Positions 51,900-60,269 of a stretch of DNA of 64,000 bases are shown piece after piece; position 1 is the stretch's first letter; each line of letters opens with the position of its first letter. This DNA comes from Atopobiaceae bacterium (GTDB lineage: Bacteria; Actinomycetota; Coriobacteriia; Coriobacteriales; Atopobiaceae). A model generated the notes under the pieces. That model ran no database searches and was not told the origin of the DNA. It saw nothing but the letters and a program-made list of their open reading frames with translations. The stretch spans positions 1 through 64,000 of the forward strand of contig JAFWKQ010000039.1 of the NCBI GenBank assembly GCA_017545665.1, given 5' to 3'. The translations under genes and the position numbers were made by a program.

Positions 51900-52319
51900 T
51901 TACTCGGCGGGTGCCTCCTCAGCAGGAGCTTCGGCGGCTGCGGCCTCTTCGGCGGCTTTCTTGGCAGCCTCAGCCTCGGCCTTCTTTGCGTACTCAGCGG
52001 CACGCTTGGCCTTTGCGGCGGCCTTAGCCTCGGCAGCGGCCTTCTTGGCGGCGGCAGCCTCGGCAGCCTTCTTTGCGCGAGCCTCCTTGGCTGCGGCAGC
52101 GGCGGCAAGCTGAGCGGCAGCGGCGCCACCGAACTTGTCGGCAAAGCGCTGTACGCGTCCGCCGGTGTCTACGAGCTTTTGGGTACCAGTGTAGAAGGGG
52201 TGGCACTTGTCGCAGAGGTCGAGCCTCATACTAGGCACCGTGGCACGCGTGGTCCACGCGTTGCCGCAGGAGCAGCGAACCGTGCACTCCATGTAGTCGG
52301 GATGGATTCCTTGCTTCAT
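51900..52319 (-). CDS. rpmE: ribosomal protein L31 with long Ala/Lys/Glu tail
   Basis: The first 65 residues are a normal zinc-type L31 ([20 protein letters not shown], with a [10 protein letters not shown] zinc knuckle). They are followed by about 70 residues made almost only of Ala, Lys and Glu ([20 protein letters not shown]), so the protein is 139 rather than about 70 residues long. The tail probably forms a charged helix on the ribosome surface. The start at 52319 is clear from the conserved N-terminus; a longer in-frame extension is spurious. Confidence 0.92.
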   Translation of the reverse strand: MKQGIHPDYMECTVRCSCGNAWTTRATVPSMRLDLCDKCHPFYTGTQKLVDTGGRVQRFADKFGGAAAAQLAAAAAAKEARAKKAAEAAAAKKAAAEAKAAAKAKRAAEYAKKAEAEAAKKAAEEAAAAEAPAEEAPAE

Positions 52320-52536
52320 ATAGAACTCCTCACGTAGGTCCTGGTTTCCGACCAGAACTGGGTTTATCGTCAAGGCACAGGGCAGGACGCCTGCCACCTC
52401 GACGGTCAAGCTTTCAAAGTATAGCGCGATTTGCAAGGCGATAATACCCCTCGCAGCAAATTTTCCACACGGGGACAAAAGCTAGAGGTCTGAGGTCTGA
52501 CAGGAGCGGATGGGCGTGTGTCACGGGGACACACGC

Positions 52537-52731
52537 AAAGTCTGTAGCCGCGTTCGCAAAGTCTGTAGCCGCGTTCGCAAAGTCTGTAGCCATGCGCATA
52601 AAGTCTGTAGCCATTTTATGTCCTTGTCGACAAAACCGCAGCTCACGGGTTTGTCTGTTTTGAATGGCATTCGAATACCTACAGACTTTGCGCCAGGGAC
52701 TACAGACTTTGCGCCAGGGACTACAGACTTT
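52537..52731. repeat. AAAGTCTGTAG repeats with 21-bp period, four direct and three inverted
   Basis: Copies lie at 52537, 52558, 52579 and 52600, and as CTACAGACTTT at 52679, 52700 and 52721. Within each set the spacing is exactly 21 bp. The unique centre is 52611-52678. The two sets can pair into a long stem. Nothing else is seen between the L31 start (52319) and manA (52838), apart from the likely L31 leader. Confidence 0.85.
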
Positions 52732-52837
52732 GTCCTTGGGTGGTTGCGAAGGCGGCAGCGACGAAAGTAACAACAGGCGCGCAAATCAAACCGTGGGCGG
52801 GCAGTCGCCGCACGCACCCGCCCGTGCCAAGCGAGCG

Positions 52838-53788
52838 TTACACATGTGAGACGATGAGCTCCATAGCACCCTCAAACGCAAGGTCGCCACAGCCGGCAGG
52901 TGCGATGAAGTGCGTGCCCAGAGGCAGATCGTACCTCGCGCCGTCCACCACGACGGCGCCGGAGCCGCGCACCACACTCACGTTGAGGAACGGCCAGTCC
53001 TGCGCATAGGTTACGGGCGCATCGTCCGCCACGCGAATCCGGTCCACCGCGTAGTTGGGTGTGGTTACCAAATGCGTCACGCCATCTACCTCAGCAGCAG
53101 TCACCCTGCCAGACTCGGGAGCCTTCATGCTGTAGTCCACGACGTCGAGCGACTGCGCAATGTGAAGCTCGCGCAGGCTGCCATCGGGCTGCTTGCGATC
53201 GAAGTCGTACACGCGATAGGTCACGTCCGACGACTGCTGCGTCTCAAGCACGAGCGTGCCGCCCAAGATGGCGTGCACGGTGCCTGGGTCAATCTGGAAA
53301 AAGTCGCCGCGCGCGATGGGCACCTTGTTTAGAAGGTCGTTCCAGCGGCCCTCTTCCACCATCTGCGCAAACTCCTCGCGATTGGCCGCACGCTGGCCCA
53401 CCACAATGTCGCCACCCTCGCGAGCGTCCAGGATATACCAGCACTCCCGCTTGCCCAAAGAGCCGTTCTCGTGCTCGTTGGCATATGCGTCGTCGGGGTG
53501 CACCTGAATCGACAGGTCGTCCTGCGCGTCTAGAATCTTTATGAGCAAGGGGAACTGGTCGCCCTCCAGATTGCCAAAGAGCTCACGATGCTCGTCCCAC
53601 AGCGCCGACAAATACTTGCCATCCCAAGCGCCGCCCACAACCTTGCAGTCGCCGTTGGGATGCGCGCTGATTGCCCAGCACTCCCCCACCGGGCCGTCAG
53701 GCAGCTCGTAGCCGTAGTCCTCTTCCAAACGACGGCCGCCCCACAGCTTGCCATGGAAAACTGGTTGTAAAAAGATAAGCTCGCTCAT
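52838..53788 (-). CDS. manA: mannose-6-phosphate isomerase, class I
   Basis: 316-residue cupin-type isomerase that interconverts mannose-6-P and fructose-6-P. Zinc and substrate motifs are visible: GECWAISAHPNGDC, PLLIKILDAQDDLSIQVHPDD (the QVHPDD ligands) and KRECWYILDA. GDFFQIDPGTVHAILGG carries the GTVHA signature. Length is typical of the short Gram-positive form. It is next to the MupG/PTS locus but has its own strand-matched gap with palindromes, so joint regulation is uncertain. Confidence 0.93.
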   Translation of the reverse strand: MSELIFLQPVFHGKLWGGRRLEEDYGYELPDGPVGECWAISAHPNGDCKVVGGAWDGKYLSALWDEHRELFGNLEGDQFPLLIKILDAQDDLSIQVHPDDAYANEHENGSLGKRECWYILDAREGGDIVVGQRAANREEFAQMVEEGRWNDLLNKVPIARGDFFQIDPGTVHAILGGTLVLETQQSSDVTYRVYDFDRKQPDGSLRELHIAQSLDVVDYSMKAPESGRVTAAEVDGVTHLVTTPNYAVDRIRVADDAPVTYAQDWPFLNVSVVRGSGAVVVDGARYDLPLGTHFIAPAGCGDLAFEGAMELIVSHV

Positions 53789-53892
53789 GCTCTTCTCTCC
53801 TCAAAGCTCGCGTTCCTTTTGATGGACTTGTCTTTTATAGCAAAATTGGTACCACAAATGCGCCTTACTCCTCGGCACGTTCGGCCAGCGCA

Positions 53893-53960
53893 TAAAAGCT
53901 GACAAGGGGACAGGTCACTTGTCAGCTGACATGACAAGGGGACAGGTCACTTGTCAGCTT
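53893..53960. repeat. GACAAGGGGACAGGTCACTTGTC palindromes, copies 11 and 12
   Basis: Two palindromes linked by CAGCTGACATGACAAGG lie between the end of the MupG-like gene and the start of manA. The second ends against the MupG stop codon and may terminate that transcript. Confidence 0.85.
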
Positions 53961-55151
53961 TTATCCGCGCGCGGGGATAAAAACGATGATGTCGCTCTTG
54001 TCAATAACATCGAACAGCGTGAATTCCTGCGGATCAATGCGACCCACCAAGTTTCGCGTTCCGTCGTTGTTCACTGGCCTCAGCACTACCTGCACCTCGC
54101 CCGCATAATGCTTGTAGTTGTCGTTTACCATAACCACATCGCCCGGTTGGAACTCGCGCAACGGATAACGTCGCGGAGCAATGGCCTCCTCTTGGAAGAA
54201 CTGACGCGGCATGCGTGAGCGCCAAATCCATTCCGACGAGTCTCCCATGTCCACATGGGGAAAGAAGTCAAACAGAATGGCCTTCTCTACGTCAGAGAGG
54301 TCGTACAGCGGTTCCACGCGTACTTTGACTTGCCGCGATAGGTCCAGGTCGCGGCCAGCGTAGGAGGCAAAGCTGTTCACCATAATGCGATGCATATCGC
54401 TTATGTAATGAGGCTCTGTGGGCGTAAGCGCCTGCCGCACGGCCGCCAGCTCCTCATCGCTTGCGTAGGCGTTGCCAAAGAAGACGTCCGTTGTGCCGGC
54501 CGCCACGAGTATGCGCGCCTGCAAATCCGCCGGATAGTCACGCAGCTGCTCCACCGTGGGAAGTCCGCAGGCAGCATCCCATACGCCATGGGTATTCGGC
54601 GCATGCGATGCCACGAATGCCCCCACGCGCACGCCCGCCGCACGAAGCCTGGCGTTTACCTGGCAAAACTTGTCCCATCTAAAACCTGAGTAGCGCTGTG
54701 GGTAAAAGTTGTGGCAAGCGAGGATGCGCTCCCTCGGTGCCCCACGCTCCACCAACGCAGCGATGAGCTCTGGTTCCAAGGCCGAAGCGTTGTACTCTAT
54801 GCTCATGCCAAAGGGATTCTTGAGCATAAGCAGATTGTCGTCTTCGCCGTAGGCACCATCCATACGCAGAATATCGGCTCCAATGTTAGCAAATACGCTT
54901 AGATCCGAGGGGGTGGCTCCCAAACGTTGCATGCAGTCGGGGTTAATGTCGAGCGACACCTTCATACCATGCCTATGTGCGGCATCGTTTAGCTGCGCAA
55001 AGGTATTAAGCACTTCCTCGCGCGTGCCTGGCATAGAAAACATGGACGAGAACACCCTTGTTACGCCATGCTTGGCAGCAACAAACAGGTGCTCGCAAAT
55101 TTGATCCATGGGTCGCATTTCGGGATATACAGAAACTCCAAGCGTTGCCAT
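53961..55151 (-). CDS. DUF871/MupG-like 6-phospho-glycosidase
   Basis: 396 residues. The N-terminal TIM barrel (LGVSVYPEMRPMDQICEHLF, then RVFSSMFS, VSLDINP, LRMDGAYGED and NPFGMSIEYNAS) and the C-terminal cyclophilin-like domain match DUF871. The characterised member, MupG, cleaves MurNAc-6-P-GlcNAc inside the cell. The clustered lactose/cellobiose-type PTS would bring in the phosphorylated disaccharide. ATG 55151 follows AAGGAGGGAAGC. A TATAAT box lies at 55218-55223 and a terminator precedes it, so it may have its own promoter. Confidence 0.82.
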   Translation of the reverse strand: MATLGVSVYPEMRPMDQICEHLFVAAKHGVTRVFSSMFSMPGTREEVLNTFAQLNDAAHRHGMKVSLDINPDCMQRLGATPSDLSVFANIGADILRMDGAYGEDDNLLMLKNPFGMSIEYNASALEPELIAALVERGAPRERILACHNFYPQRYSGFRWDKFCQVNARLRAAGVRVGAFVASHAPNTHGVWDAACGLPTVEQLRDYPADLQARILVAAGTTDVFFGNAYASDEELAAVRQALTPTEPHYISDMHRIMVNSFASYAGRDLDLSRQVKVRVEPLYDLSDVEKAILFDFFPHVDMGDSSEWIWRSRMPRQFFQEEAIAPRRYPLREFQPGDVVMVNDNYKHYAGEVQVVLRPVNNDGTRNLVGRIDPQEFTLFDVIDKSDIIVFIPARG

Positions 55152-55168
55152 GCTTCCCTCCTTAACCC

Positions 55169-55194
55169 AGGCGATGGGGTACTCCCCATCGCCT
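55169..55194 (-). promoter_or_regulatory. hairpin in the mupG leader
   Basis: AGGCGATGGGG and CCCCATCGCCT form an 11-bp perfect stem with a 4-nt loop. It ends a few bases before the ribosome site of the DUF871 gene, where it could affect translation or mRNA stability. Confidence 0.5.
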
Positions 55195-55217
55195 GATGTT
55201 ATTGCCTTGCGTGTCTC

Positions 55218-55252
55218 ATTATAGAAAAAAAGGGCACGCCAACGGCGCACCC
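55218..55252 (-). terminator. terminator after PTS IIA, with a -10 box for the next gene
   Basis: On the minus strand GGGTGCGCC pairs with GGCGTGCCC (two G-U pairs), followed by seven T residues, a classic Rho-independent terminator 47 bp after the IIA stop. TATAAT (55218-55223) follows directly and may start transcription of the DUF871 gene; no good -35 box is visible. Confidence 0.7.
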
Positions 55253-55298
55253 TCCAGTAGTTCGTTCGCTCTCAACAGGCAAACGATAAGATCTGACG

Positions 55299-55628
55299 CT
55301 AGTCCAGCTTCTTGTAGAGCTCAATGAACTCCACGGCCATCTGCTTGAAGACTTCGCAGCTCATCATCTGATCCTCAGCGTGGATGAGCAGCAGGCACAC
55401 CATATCGGCAGAGTTCTTGCCCTCAACGGCAAGCTGAGCCTCCTGCGCAAGAAGCTTTGCGTGAGGATCGTGAGCCTGTGCGAGGAACTCATCGCCGTCC
55501 TTGATGAGCTGCTCAGCCTCGTCGAACTTGCCCTCCTTGGCAACCTGAATGGCGCCGATGTAGTTAGACTTGGACCCACCAGCGGCGGTAATGATCTGGA
55601 ACAGTGTGAGCTCGAGCTCTTCGGTCAT
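55299..55628 (-). CDS. PTS lactose/cellobiose family EIIA
   Basis: 109-residue phosphocarrier. The phosphorylated histidine is in VCLLLIHAEDQMMSCE, and the three-helix bundle pattern (LTLFQIITAAGGSKSNYIGA, AKEGKFDEAEQLIKDGDEFL) is typical of the lac/cel IIA family. It hands phosphate to the IIB protein. AGGAGG precedes ATG 55628. The order on the strand is IIB, IIC, IIA. Confidence 0.93.
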   Translation of the reverse strand: MTEELELTLFQIITAAGGSKSNYIGAIQVAKEGKFDEAEQLIKDGDEFLAQAHDPHAKLLAQEAQLAVEGKNSADMVCLLLIHAEDQMMSCEVFKQMAVEFIELYKKLD

Positions 55629-55677
55629 GCTTTTTCCTCCTCTTTCGAGTTATACCAAACAAACTAATCTACAAAAG

Positions 55678-55703
55678 TGCCGGCGACACAAGTGTCGCCG
55701 GCA
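55678..55703 (-). terminator. stem-loop between IIC and IIA genes
   Basis: TGCCGGCGACAC and GTGTCGCCGGCA form a 12-bp perfect stem with a 2-nt loop, followed on the minus strand by CTTTTGT. It may attenuate transcription into the IIA gene. Confidence 0.6.
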
Positions 55704-55721
55704 GCCATAGGTCATATGCGC

Positions 55722-57503
55722 TTACGCCGCATCTCCCGCAGCCGCGGAAGGATCCTGACCTTCCTCCATGGCAAGGTAGTCATTGTCGACGGAACGCGCG
55801 AACGGCAAGTAGATGAAGAACGATGCCGCGAGCGTTATCGCCTGCCAAGCAGCGGCCTGCCAACCAATGCACAGGAGACCCGACAGAATGGGAGGCGTGG
55901 TCCAAGGAACCGTAACACCCATGGTGTAGGGAATGAAGCCAATCTGCGTAAGGATGTAGGCGCCGCCGTTGGACACGATAGGAGCCAACACGAAGGGCAA
56001 CAGCAGCTTGGGGTTAAGGACGATCGGCGTACCAAAGAGCACAGGCTCGTTGATGTTGAAGATGCCGCAGCCAAGACCCAGCTTACCAACCTGCTTCATC
56101 TGAGCAGACTTGGCGAAGAACACCATGAAGATTACGAGGCCGATGGTAATGCCAGAGCCGGTGATGGCCTGGAAGCAGTTGCAGAAGGCCTCGGTGAAGA
56201 TGTGGCCACCATTCTGGGGCAGCGCGGCGATTGCGTCGGCGCGGCTCATGCCACCGTCGACGAGCCTCTGGAAGATGGCCGCGTTCTCGGCCTGGTTGGC
56301 CAGCTCGATGGGCTGGGCAACGGAGCCAACGACCGTGGCGCCATGGACGCCGAAGAACCAAAGCAGCGGGATGAGCGTCTCGAACAGGAGGACGCCAGGC
56401 AGCGTGTCGCCCACGCCCTGGAGCGGCGCCTGGATGAACTTGTAGATAAGCTCAATCGGGGTAACGCCGCCAAAGCCCATGCAGAGACCGTATACCACAA
56501 CACCACCGGTGAGGATAACGGCTGCAGGAATAAGGCCGGTGAATGCGGCTGCAACGCCATCGGGCACGCCCTCGGGCATCTTGATGCGGATGTCCTTCTT
56601 CATGAACGCGCTGTAGATGAGGCCGGAAAGCATACCAGCAATCATGGCGCCAATCATACCCTGACCAGCCAGCCACGTCTTGTTGAGGCCGCCCGTGCCA
56701 CCAGGAGCATAGACGTTAACCGCGCCCTGGCCACCTGCGACGGCACCAGCATTGGCAGCGGCAGCCAGCTCGTCGGCGTTGATTGCCGAGGCGTCCGTGG
56801 TTTCGATAGTGGACTTTGCCACCGCCGCGGCACCAGACGCAGCGGCCTCTGTGACTGCCGTTTTGATCTCGGCGTTATCGGCTGGATCGGGAAGCATCTC
56901 TGCAGCGGCCTTAACGGCATTAACGATGTGCTCGCTAACCTTATCCGCCCTGTCTTCCTTGTTCTGGATGTCGGCGTACTTGGTAAGAGCCTCGGAGGTG
57001 GCTGCGCCGGCCGCCTCGCCAAGTGTCTCGAACTCGCCGCTCAACACGTATTTGCTGAGCGTTTCTACCGTTGCGGGTCCAGCACCCTGGGCAGCGGTCT
57101 CGCTGTCGAGCGCCGTAATCGTACCGGCAGCGTTAAAGGTGGATCCCACGTAATCGGGGATGAAGATGAGGAACAGGGCAAGGGCGATGATGCCCGCGGA
57201 CAGCGGCTCCCAGCCGTCGTTCTTTGCCCAGGTGTAGCCAACGCCAATGGCGGCAACCATTGCGATGATCTGGAACGAGGAGGTGTATCCGTGTGACAGG
57301 TAGGAAACTACTGCGCCGTTGCCCAGGCTTGACACGAAATCGGCGGCTGCCTGAATTGGCAGCTGGAACAACAACAGGTACACAGCACCTACGATGATGA
57401 GCGGCATGGTAAACATCATGCCGTCCTTGATTGCGCGGACGCCACGCGTGTTCACAAATCTCATGAACAGCGGGAGGACTTTAGTCTGAATAAAATCGCC
57501 CAC
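55722..57503 (-). CDS. PTS lactose/cellobiose family EIIC with large central insertion
   Basis: 593-residue sugar channel; family members are usually 430-450 residues. The N-terminal helices (MMFTMPLIIVGAVYLLLF) and the C-terminal part with GIFNINEPVLFGTPIVLNP and HGATVVGSV are standard. About 147 extra residues (about 125-272) rich in Ala, Thr, Asp and Glu interrupt it after the third helix. The start is GTG 57503, set by AAAGGAGTTGAC. It transports and, with IIA/IIB, phosphorylates a beta-linked disaccharide or amino sugar. Confidence 0.9.
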   Translation of the reverse strand: MGDFIQTKVLPLFMRFVNTRGVRAIKDGMMFTMPLIIVGAVYLLLFQLPIQAAADFVSSLGNGAVVSYLSHGYTSSFQIIAMVAAIGVGYTWAKNDGWEPLSAGIIALALFLIFIPDYVGSTFNAAGTITALDSETAAQGAGPATVETLSKYVLSGEFETLGEAAGAATSEALTKYADIQNKEDRADKVSEHIVNAVKAAAEMLPDPADNAEIKTAVTEAAASGAAAVAKSTIETTDASAINADELAAAANAGAVAGGQGAVNVYAPGGTGGLNKTWLAGQGMIGAMIAGMLSGLIYSAFMKKDIRIKMPEGVPDGVAAAFTGLIPAAVILTGGVVVYGLCMGFGGVTPIELIYKFIQAPLQGVGDTLPGVLLFETLIPLLWFFGVHGATVVGSVAQPIELANQAENAAIFQRLVDGGMSRADAIAALPQNGGHIFTEAFCNCFQAITGSGITIGLVIFMVFFAKSAQMKQVGKLGLGCGIFNINEPVLFGTPIVLNPKLLLPFVLAPIVSNGGAYILTQIGFIPYTMGVTVPWTTPPILSGLLCIGWQAAAWQAITLAASFFIYLPFARSVDNDYLAMEEGQDPSAAAGDAA

Positions 57504-57589
57504 GTCAACTCCTTTCCTTCTTTTCCTTCTACTCTTTCCTTGGCAGGCCAGTCGATGGCCAGATCGATTGGCCTACCTTGCTTGGCTGA

Positions 57590-57898
57590 TTAAGCGTTGG
57601 CGAGCTTCTTTGCGAAAGCGAGAACGTTCTTGCCGTTTACCATGCCGTAGTCGGCCATGGGGATAACGTCGCAAGGAACGCCCTTGGCAGCGGCGGTAGC
57701 CTGCATTTGAGCCTTCATGTAGCCAACCTGGGGCCCGAGCAGCGCGACGTCGACGCCGTCGAGATGCTGCTCCATCTCGCCCACGGGATATGCGATGATG
57801 TCGACCTCGGTGCCCTCGGCAGCAGCGGCCTCTTCCATCTTCCTAACCAGAAGGCTGGTGGACATGCCAGCGGCGCAGAACAGACGAATGGTGAGCAT
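57590..57898 (-). CDS. PTS lactose/cellobiose family EIIB
   Basis: 102 residues, first gene of the operon. The phosphocysteine is in IRLFCAAGMSTSLLVRKM, with VDVALLGPQVGYM as the second landmark of the family. It accepts phosphate from IIA and gives it to the sugar in IIC. GGAAAGGAAG precedes ATG 57898; the longer upstream frame has no site. The leader from the predicted promoter is about 190 nt. Confidence 0.93.
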   Translation of the reverse strand: MLTIRLFCAAGMSTSLLVRKMEEAAAAEGTEVDIIAYPVGEMEQHLDGVDVALLGPQVGYMKAQMQATAAAKGVPCDVIPMADYGMVNGKNVLAFAKKLANA

Positions 57899-58082
57899 AA
57901 TTGTACTTCCTTTCCCTTGCGTTTTGCCCGGGCACCTGTTGCTCGGACGGCCTACATAAGAACATGTCTTTTTCTCTGCTATGACATGCCTTATTACCAA
58001 TGTACATCAATTCGACACAATTGCAACAGTTAATCGCCAAAATCGGTAATCAACGGTCACTCGCTATGGTGTGGTTGAATTG

Positions 58083-58108
58083 ACAAAATGCAATTATAAG
58101 CATTTTGT
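58083..58108 (-). promoter_or_regulatory. promoter with flanking inverted repeat, probable regulator operator
   Basis: On the minus strand ACAAAATGC and GCATTTTGT (9-bp arms) bracket TTATAATT, which contains a perfect TATAAT -10 box (58094-58099). This arrangement fits an operator for the divergent GntR/UTRA regulator over the PTS operon promoter. No convincing -35 box is seen. The rest of the 593-bp AT-rich gap (57899-58491) holds no gene; GGACATGTACTATTGTCATG near 58393 may be a second site. Confidence 0.5.
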
Positions 58109-58491
58109 TGGTTTAGCATGACTACAATCTGTAATGCGCCCTATTTGGCGGGCGAGTGGTGATTTACGTATTAAATGGTGCGTTCCTACCTCCTTTTTAT
58201 GCGATTTCTTCCTTTGTTTTGAAAGCGAACGCGGAACGAAGTACCGCTGGCCCAGAAATCTCGACGTCTTTTGAATTCAAATGACCAAAAAATAGTTAAT
58301 CAGTGGGCAACTAAGTCTTTTTTGTACTTATTTGCATGAGCCGTATACCTACTTTTTCGCGCATTCACAAAATACATGACTAATTTTCTTTTGGACATGT
58401 ACTATTGTCATGTTGGGGTTATTTGTTTCATTCTTTGCTCAAGCGCCTTTGGTAACAAATCTTTTCTACAGGCCGTCACAAGAAGAAAACG

Positions 58492-59205
58492 ATGGACAAG
58501 TACGAAAACATAGTTCAGAGTCTCCGGCAGCAAATTGCCCGCGGCGCATACGGCCCAGGCGATCGGCTTCCCACCATCCCCCAACTCTGCGACACCTATG
58601 GCGTGAGTAAGATAACGGTAAAGCGCGCCATGGACAAGCTGGAGCTGCAGGGCCTGGTAACACGGAGGCGCGGTTCGGGCACCTATGTTACGGGCTTGCC
58701 GCAGGGAATGGACGGTTCGGGCGGTGTAACGGGCAAGCTGCGCGGCTTTACTGCCGAGCGAGAGGCACGCGGCGAACGCGTAGACACCTTGGTGAGGAAG
58801 TTCGACGTTACCCCCGCCAAGGCTGGCATCGCGCGCGATCTGAGCTTGCAACCAGGCGAGCTCTGCTACCACATAGAGCGCACCCTGTATGCCGACGGCA
58901 TCCCCGTCCAGGACCAGACGCTCCACATTCCCTTGCAGGTTGTGCCGAACTTGCTCAGGCGCCACGCCGAGGGCTCCATCTACAAGTACATAGAGGAAGA
59001 GCTGGGACTCCGCATTGCCAGCGCCCATCGTCGCGTTATTGCAATTCGTCCTAGCGAGGACGCAGCCGAGCACCTGCAAATAGATACGAGCGACGCCATT
59101 CTTAAGATCTTTCAGACAACCTACTTGGACGACGGGCGCCCCTGCGAGAGGTCTGTGAGCCTGCATGTTCCAAGCTACGAGTACCTTAGCATTAGCACGC
59201 GCTAG
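58492..59205 (+). CDS. GntR family regulator with UTRA ligand domain (HutC-type)
   Basis: 237 residues. The winged-helix domain reads IVQSLRQQIARGAYGPGDRL, then SKITVKRAMDKLELQGLV and RGSGTYV. The C-terminal UTRA domain (LQPGELCYHIERTLYADGIP, GSIYKYIEEELGLRI, ILKIFQTTYLDDGRPCERSV) binds phosphorylated sugars in NagR-like regulators. It is divergent from the PTS/MupG operon and probably represses it until the phosphorylated disaccharide or its product binds. AGAAG precedes ATG 58492. Confidence 0.92.
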   Translation: MDKYENIVQSLRQQIARGAYGPGDRLPTIPQLCDTYGVSKITVKRAMDKLELQGLVTRRRGSGTYVTGLPQGMDGSGGVTGKLRGFTAEREARGERVDTLVRKFDVTPAKAGIARDLSLQPGELCYHIERTLYADGIPVQDQTLHIPLQVVPNLLRRHAEGSIYKYIEEELGLRIASAHRRVIAIRPSEDAAEHLQIDTSDAILKIFQTTYLDDGRPCERSVSLHVPSYEYLSISTR

Positions 59206-59263
59206 CTAGGAAAACGCGAAAGGAACGCACGTGTCATCCAGCAATATAAGCCGCATCGAAGTT

Positions 59264-59336
59264 GGGTACAAAGGGGACTGTCCCCTTTGTCCCGCTTTTA
59301 CGTTTTGGGTACAAAGGGGACTGTCCCCTTTGTGCC
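59264..59336. repeat. two ACAAAGGGGACTGTCCCCTTTGT palindromes in tandem
   Basis: Copies at about 59264-59293 and 59308-59336, each preceded by TTGGGT and followed by CCGCTTTT. They sit between the GntR gene and coaX and belong to the same family as 155-183. Confidence 0.8.
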
Positions 59337-59361
59337 GCTTTTTTCGCAACGAGGAGGAGCC

Positions 59362-60144
59362 ATGCTTCTGACCATAGACGTCGGTAACACGCAAACGACC
59401 ATTGGGCTGTTTGAGGATGACGGCACCAGTACCACGGGATGGCGCATGCCCACACTGCACACCGACACGTCCGACAGCCTGCGCTCCCGCCTGCACGGCT
59501 ACTTTGCCATGGACGGCCTTGCGCTCGATGCCGTAACCGATGCCGCCGTCGCAAGCGTGGTGCCAGTCCTTACCCGCGCATGGCTGCGTTGCTTCCAGCG
59601 CATGCTCGGCCACGACCCACTGCTGGTAGGGCCAGGCGCAAGCTGCGGAATGCCCATTGACCTCAAAAATCCCAGACGGGTGGGCGCCGACCGCATAGCC
59701 AATGCCGTTGCCGCCAAGCAACGCTATGGCTCGCCCGTTATCGTAGTGGACTTTGGCACGGCGACGAACATAGACGTCGTTGATGAGAAGGGCGCATATA
59801 GGGGCGGGACCATTGGCCCAGGCCTGATCTTGTCGGCAGATGCGCTGTTTGCTCGCGCTGCCAAGCTTTCCAGCGTGCCCATAGAGATGCCACCGCACGC
59901 TCTGGGCGATTCCACCGAGACCGCATTGCAGTCGGGTCTGGTCATTGGCGCAGCCGCGCAGGCAGAGGGGTTGGTGTCGCGCATTAAGGACGAGCTGGGT
60001 CTTGCGGACGCCACCGTGGTGGGCACCGGAGGGCTCGCTCGTACCGTAAGCGCAGCCACGGACCTGTTTGACGTAATAGACCCCAACCTCACGCTTCGTG
60101 GCATTCGCGAAATCTGGCGCTGGCAGCGCGAACACGGCGCATAG
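59362..60144 (+). CDS. coaX: type III pantothenate kinase
   Basis: 260-residue first enzyme of coenzyme A synthesis, of the ASKHA fold. The phosphate loop is LLTIDVGNTQTTIGLF, the signature RVGADRIANAVAA, VVDFGTATNID carries the metal/ATP aspartate, and YRGGTIGPGL the pantothenate region. GAGGAGGAGCC precedes ATG 59362. The gene is followed by folate genes on the same strand after 125 bp, a common vitamin-gene cluster arrangement. Confidence 0.96.
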   Translation: MLLTIDVGNTQTTIGLFEDDGTSTTGWRMPTLHTDTSDSLRSRLHGYFAMDGLALDAVTDAAVASVVPVLTRAWLRCFQRMLGHDPLLVGPGASCGMPIDLKNPRRVGADRIANAVAAKQRYGSPVIVVDFGTATNIDVVDEKGAYRGGTIGPGLILSADALFARAAKLSSVPIEMPPHALGDSTETALQSGLVIGAAAQAEGLVSRIKDELGLADATVVGTGGLARTVSAATDLFDVIDPNLTLRGIREIWRWQREHGA

Positions 60145-60269
60145 TTGACCACAGCCGCAAGAACACATTATCCGTTTGTTATATAATTCCACCGTCCAGG
60201 CGTGCCACGTGTGGCTTTTTCCAAAACGGCTACAATGAGTGCATTGCTGTGTTGACGAAGGATGTAGAA

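Noticed and set aside
52510-52770. Repeat protein encoded by the 21-bp repeats (KVCSRVR heptads)
   Set aside because: The reading frame has no ribosome site, and the mirrored repeat sets make a protein-coding role unlikely; a DNA or RNA structure explains it better.
55677-57296. 539-codon plus-strand frame opposite the EIIC gene
   Set aside because: Antisense shadow rich in Asp/Glu/Gly/His without domain motifs; EIIC landmarks are on the minus strand.
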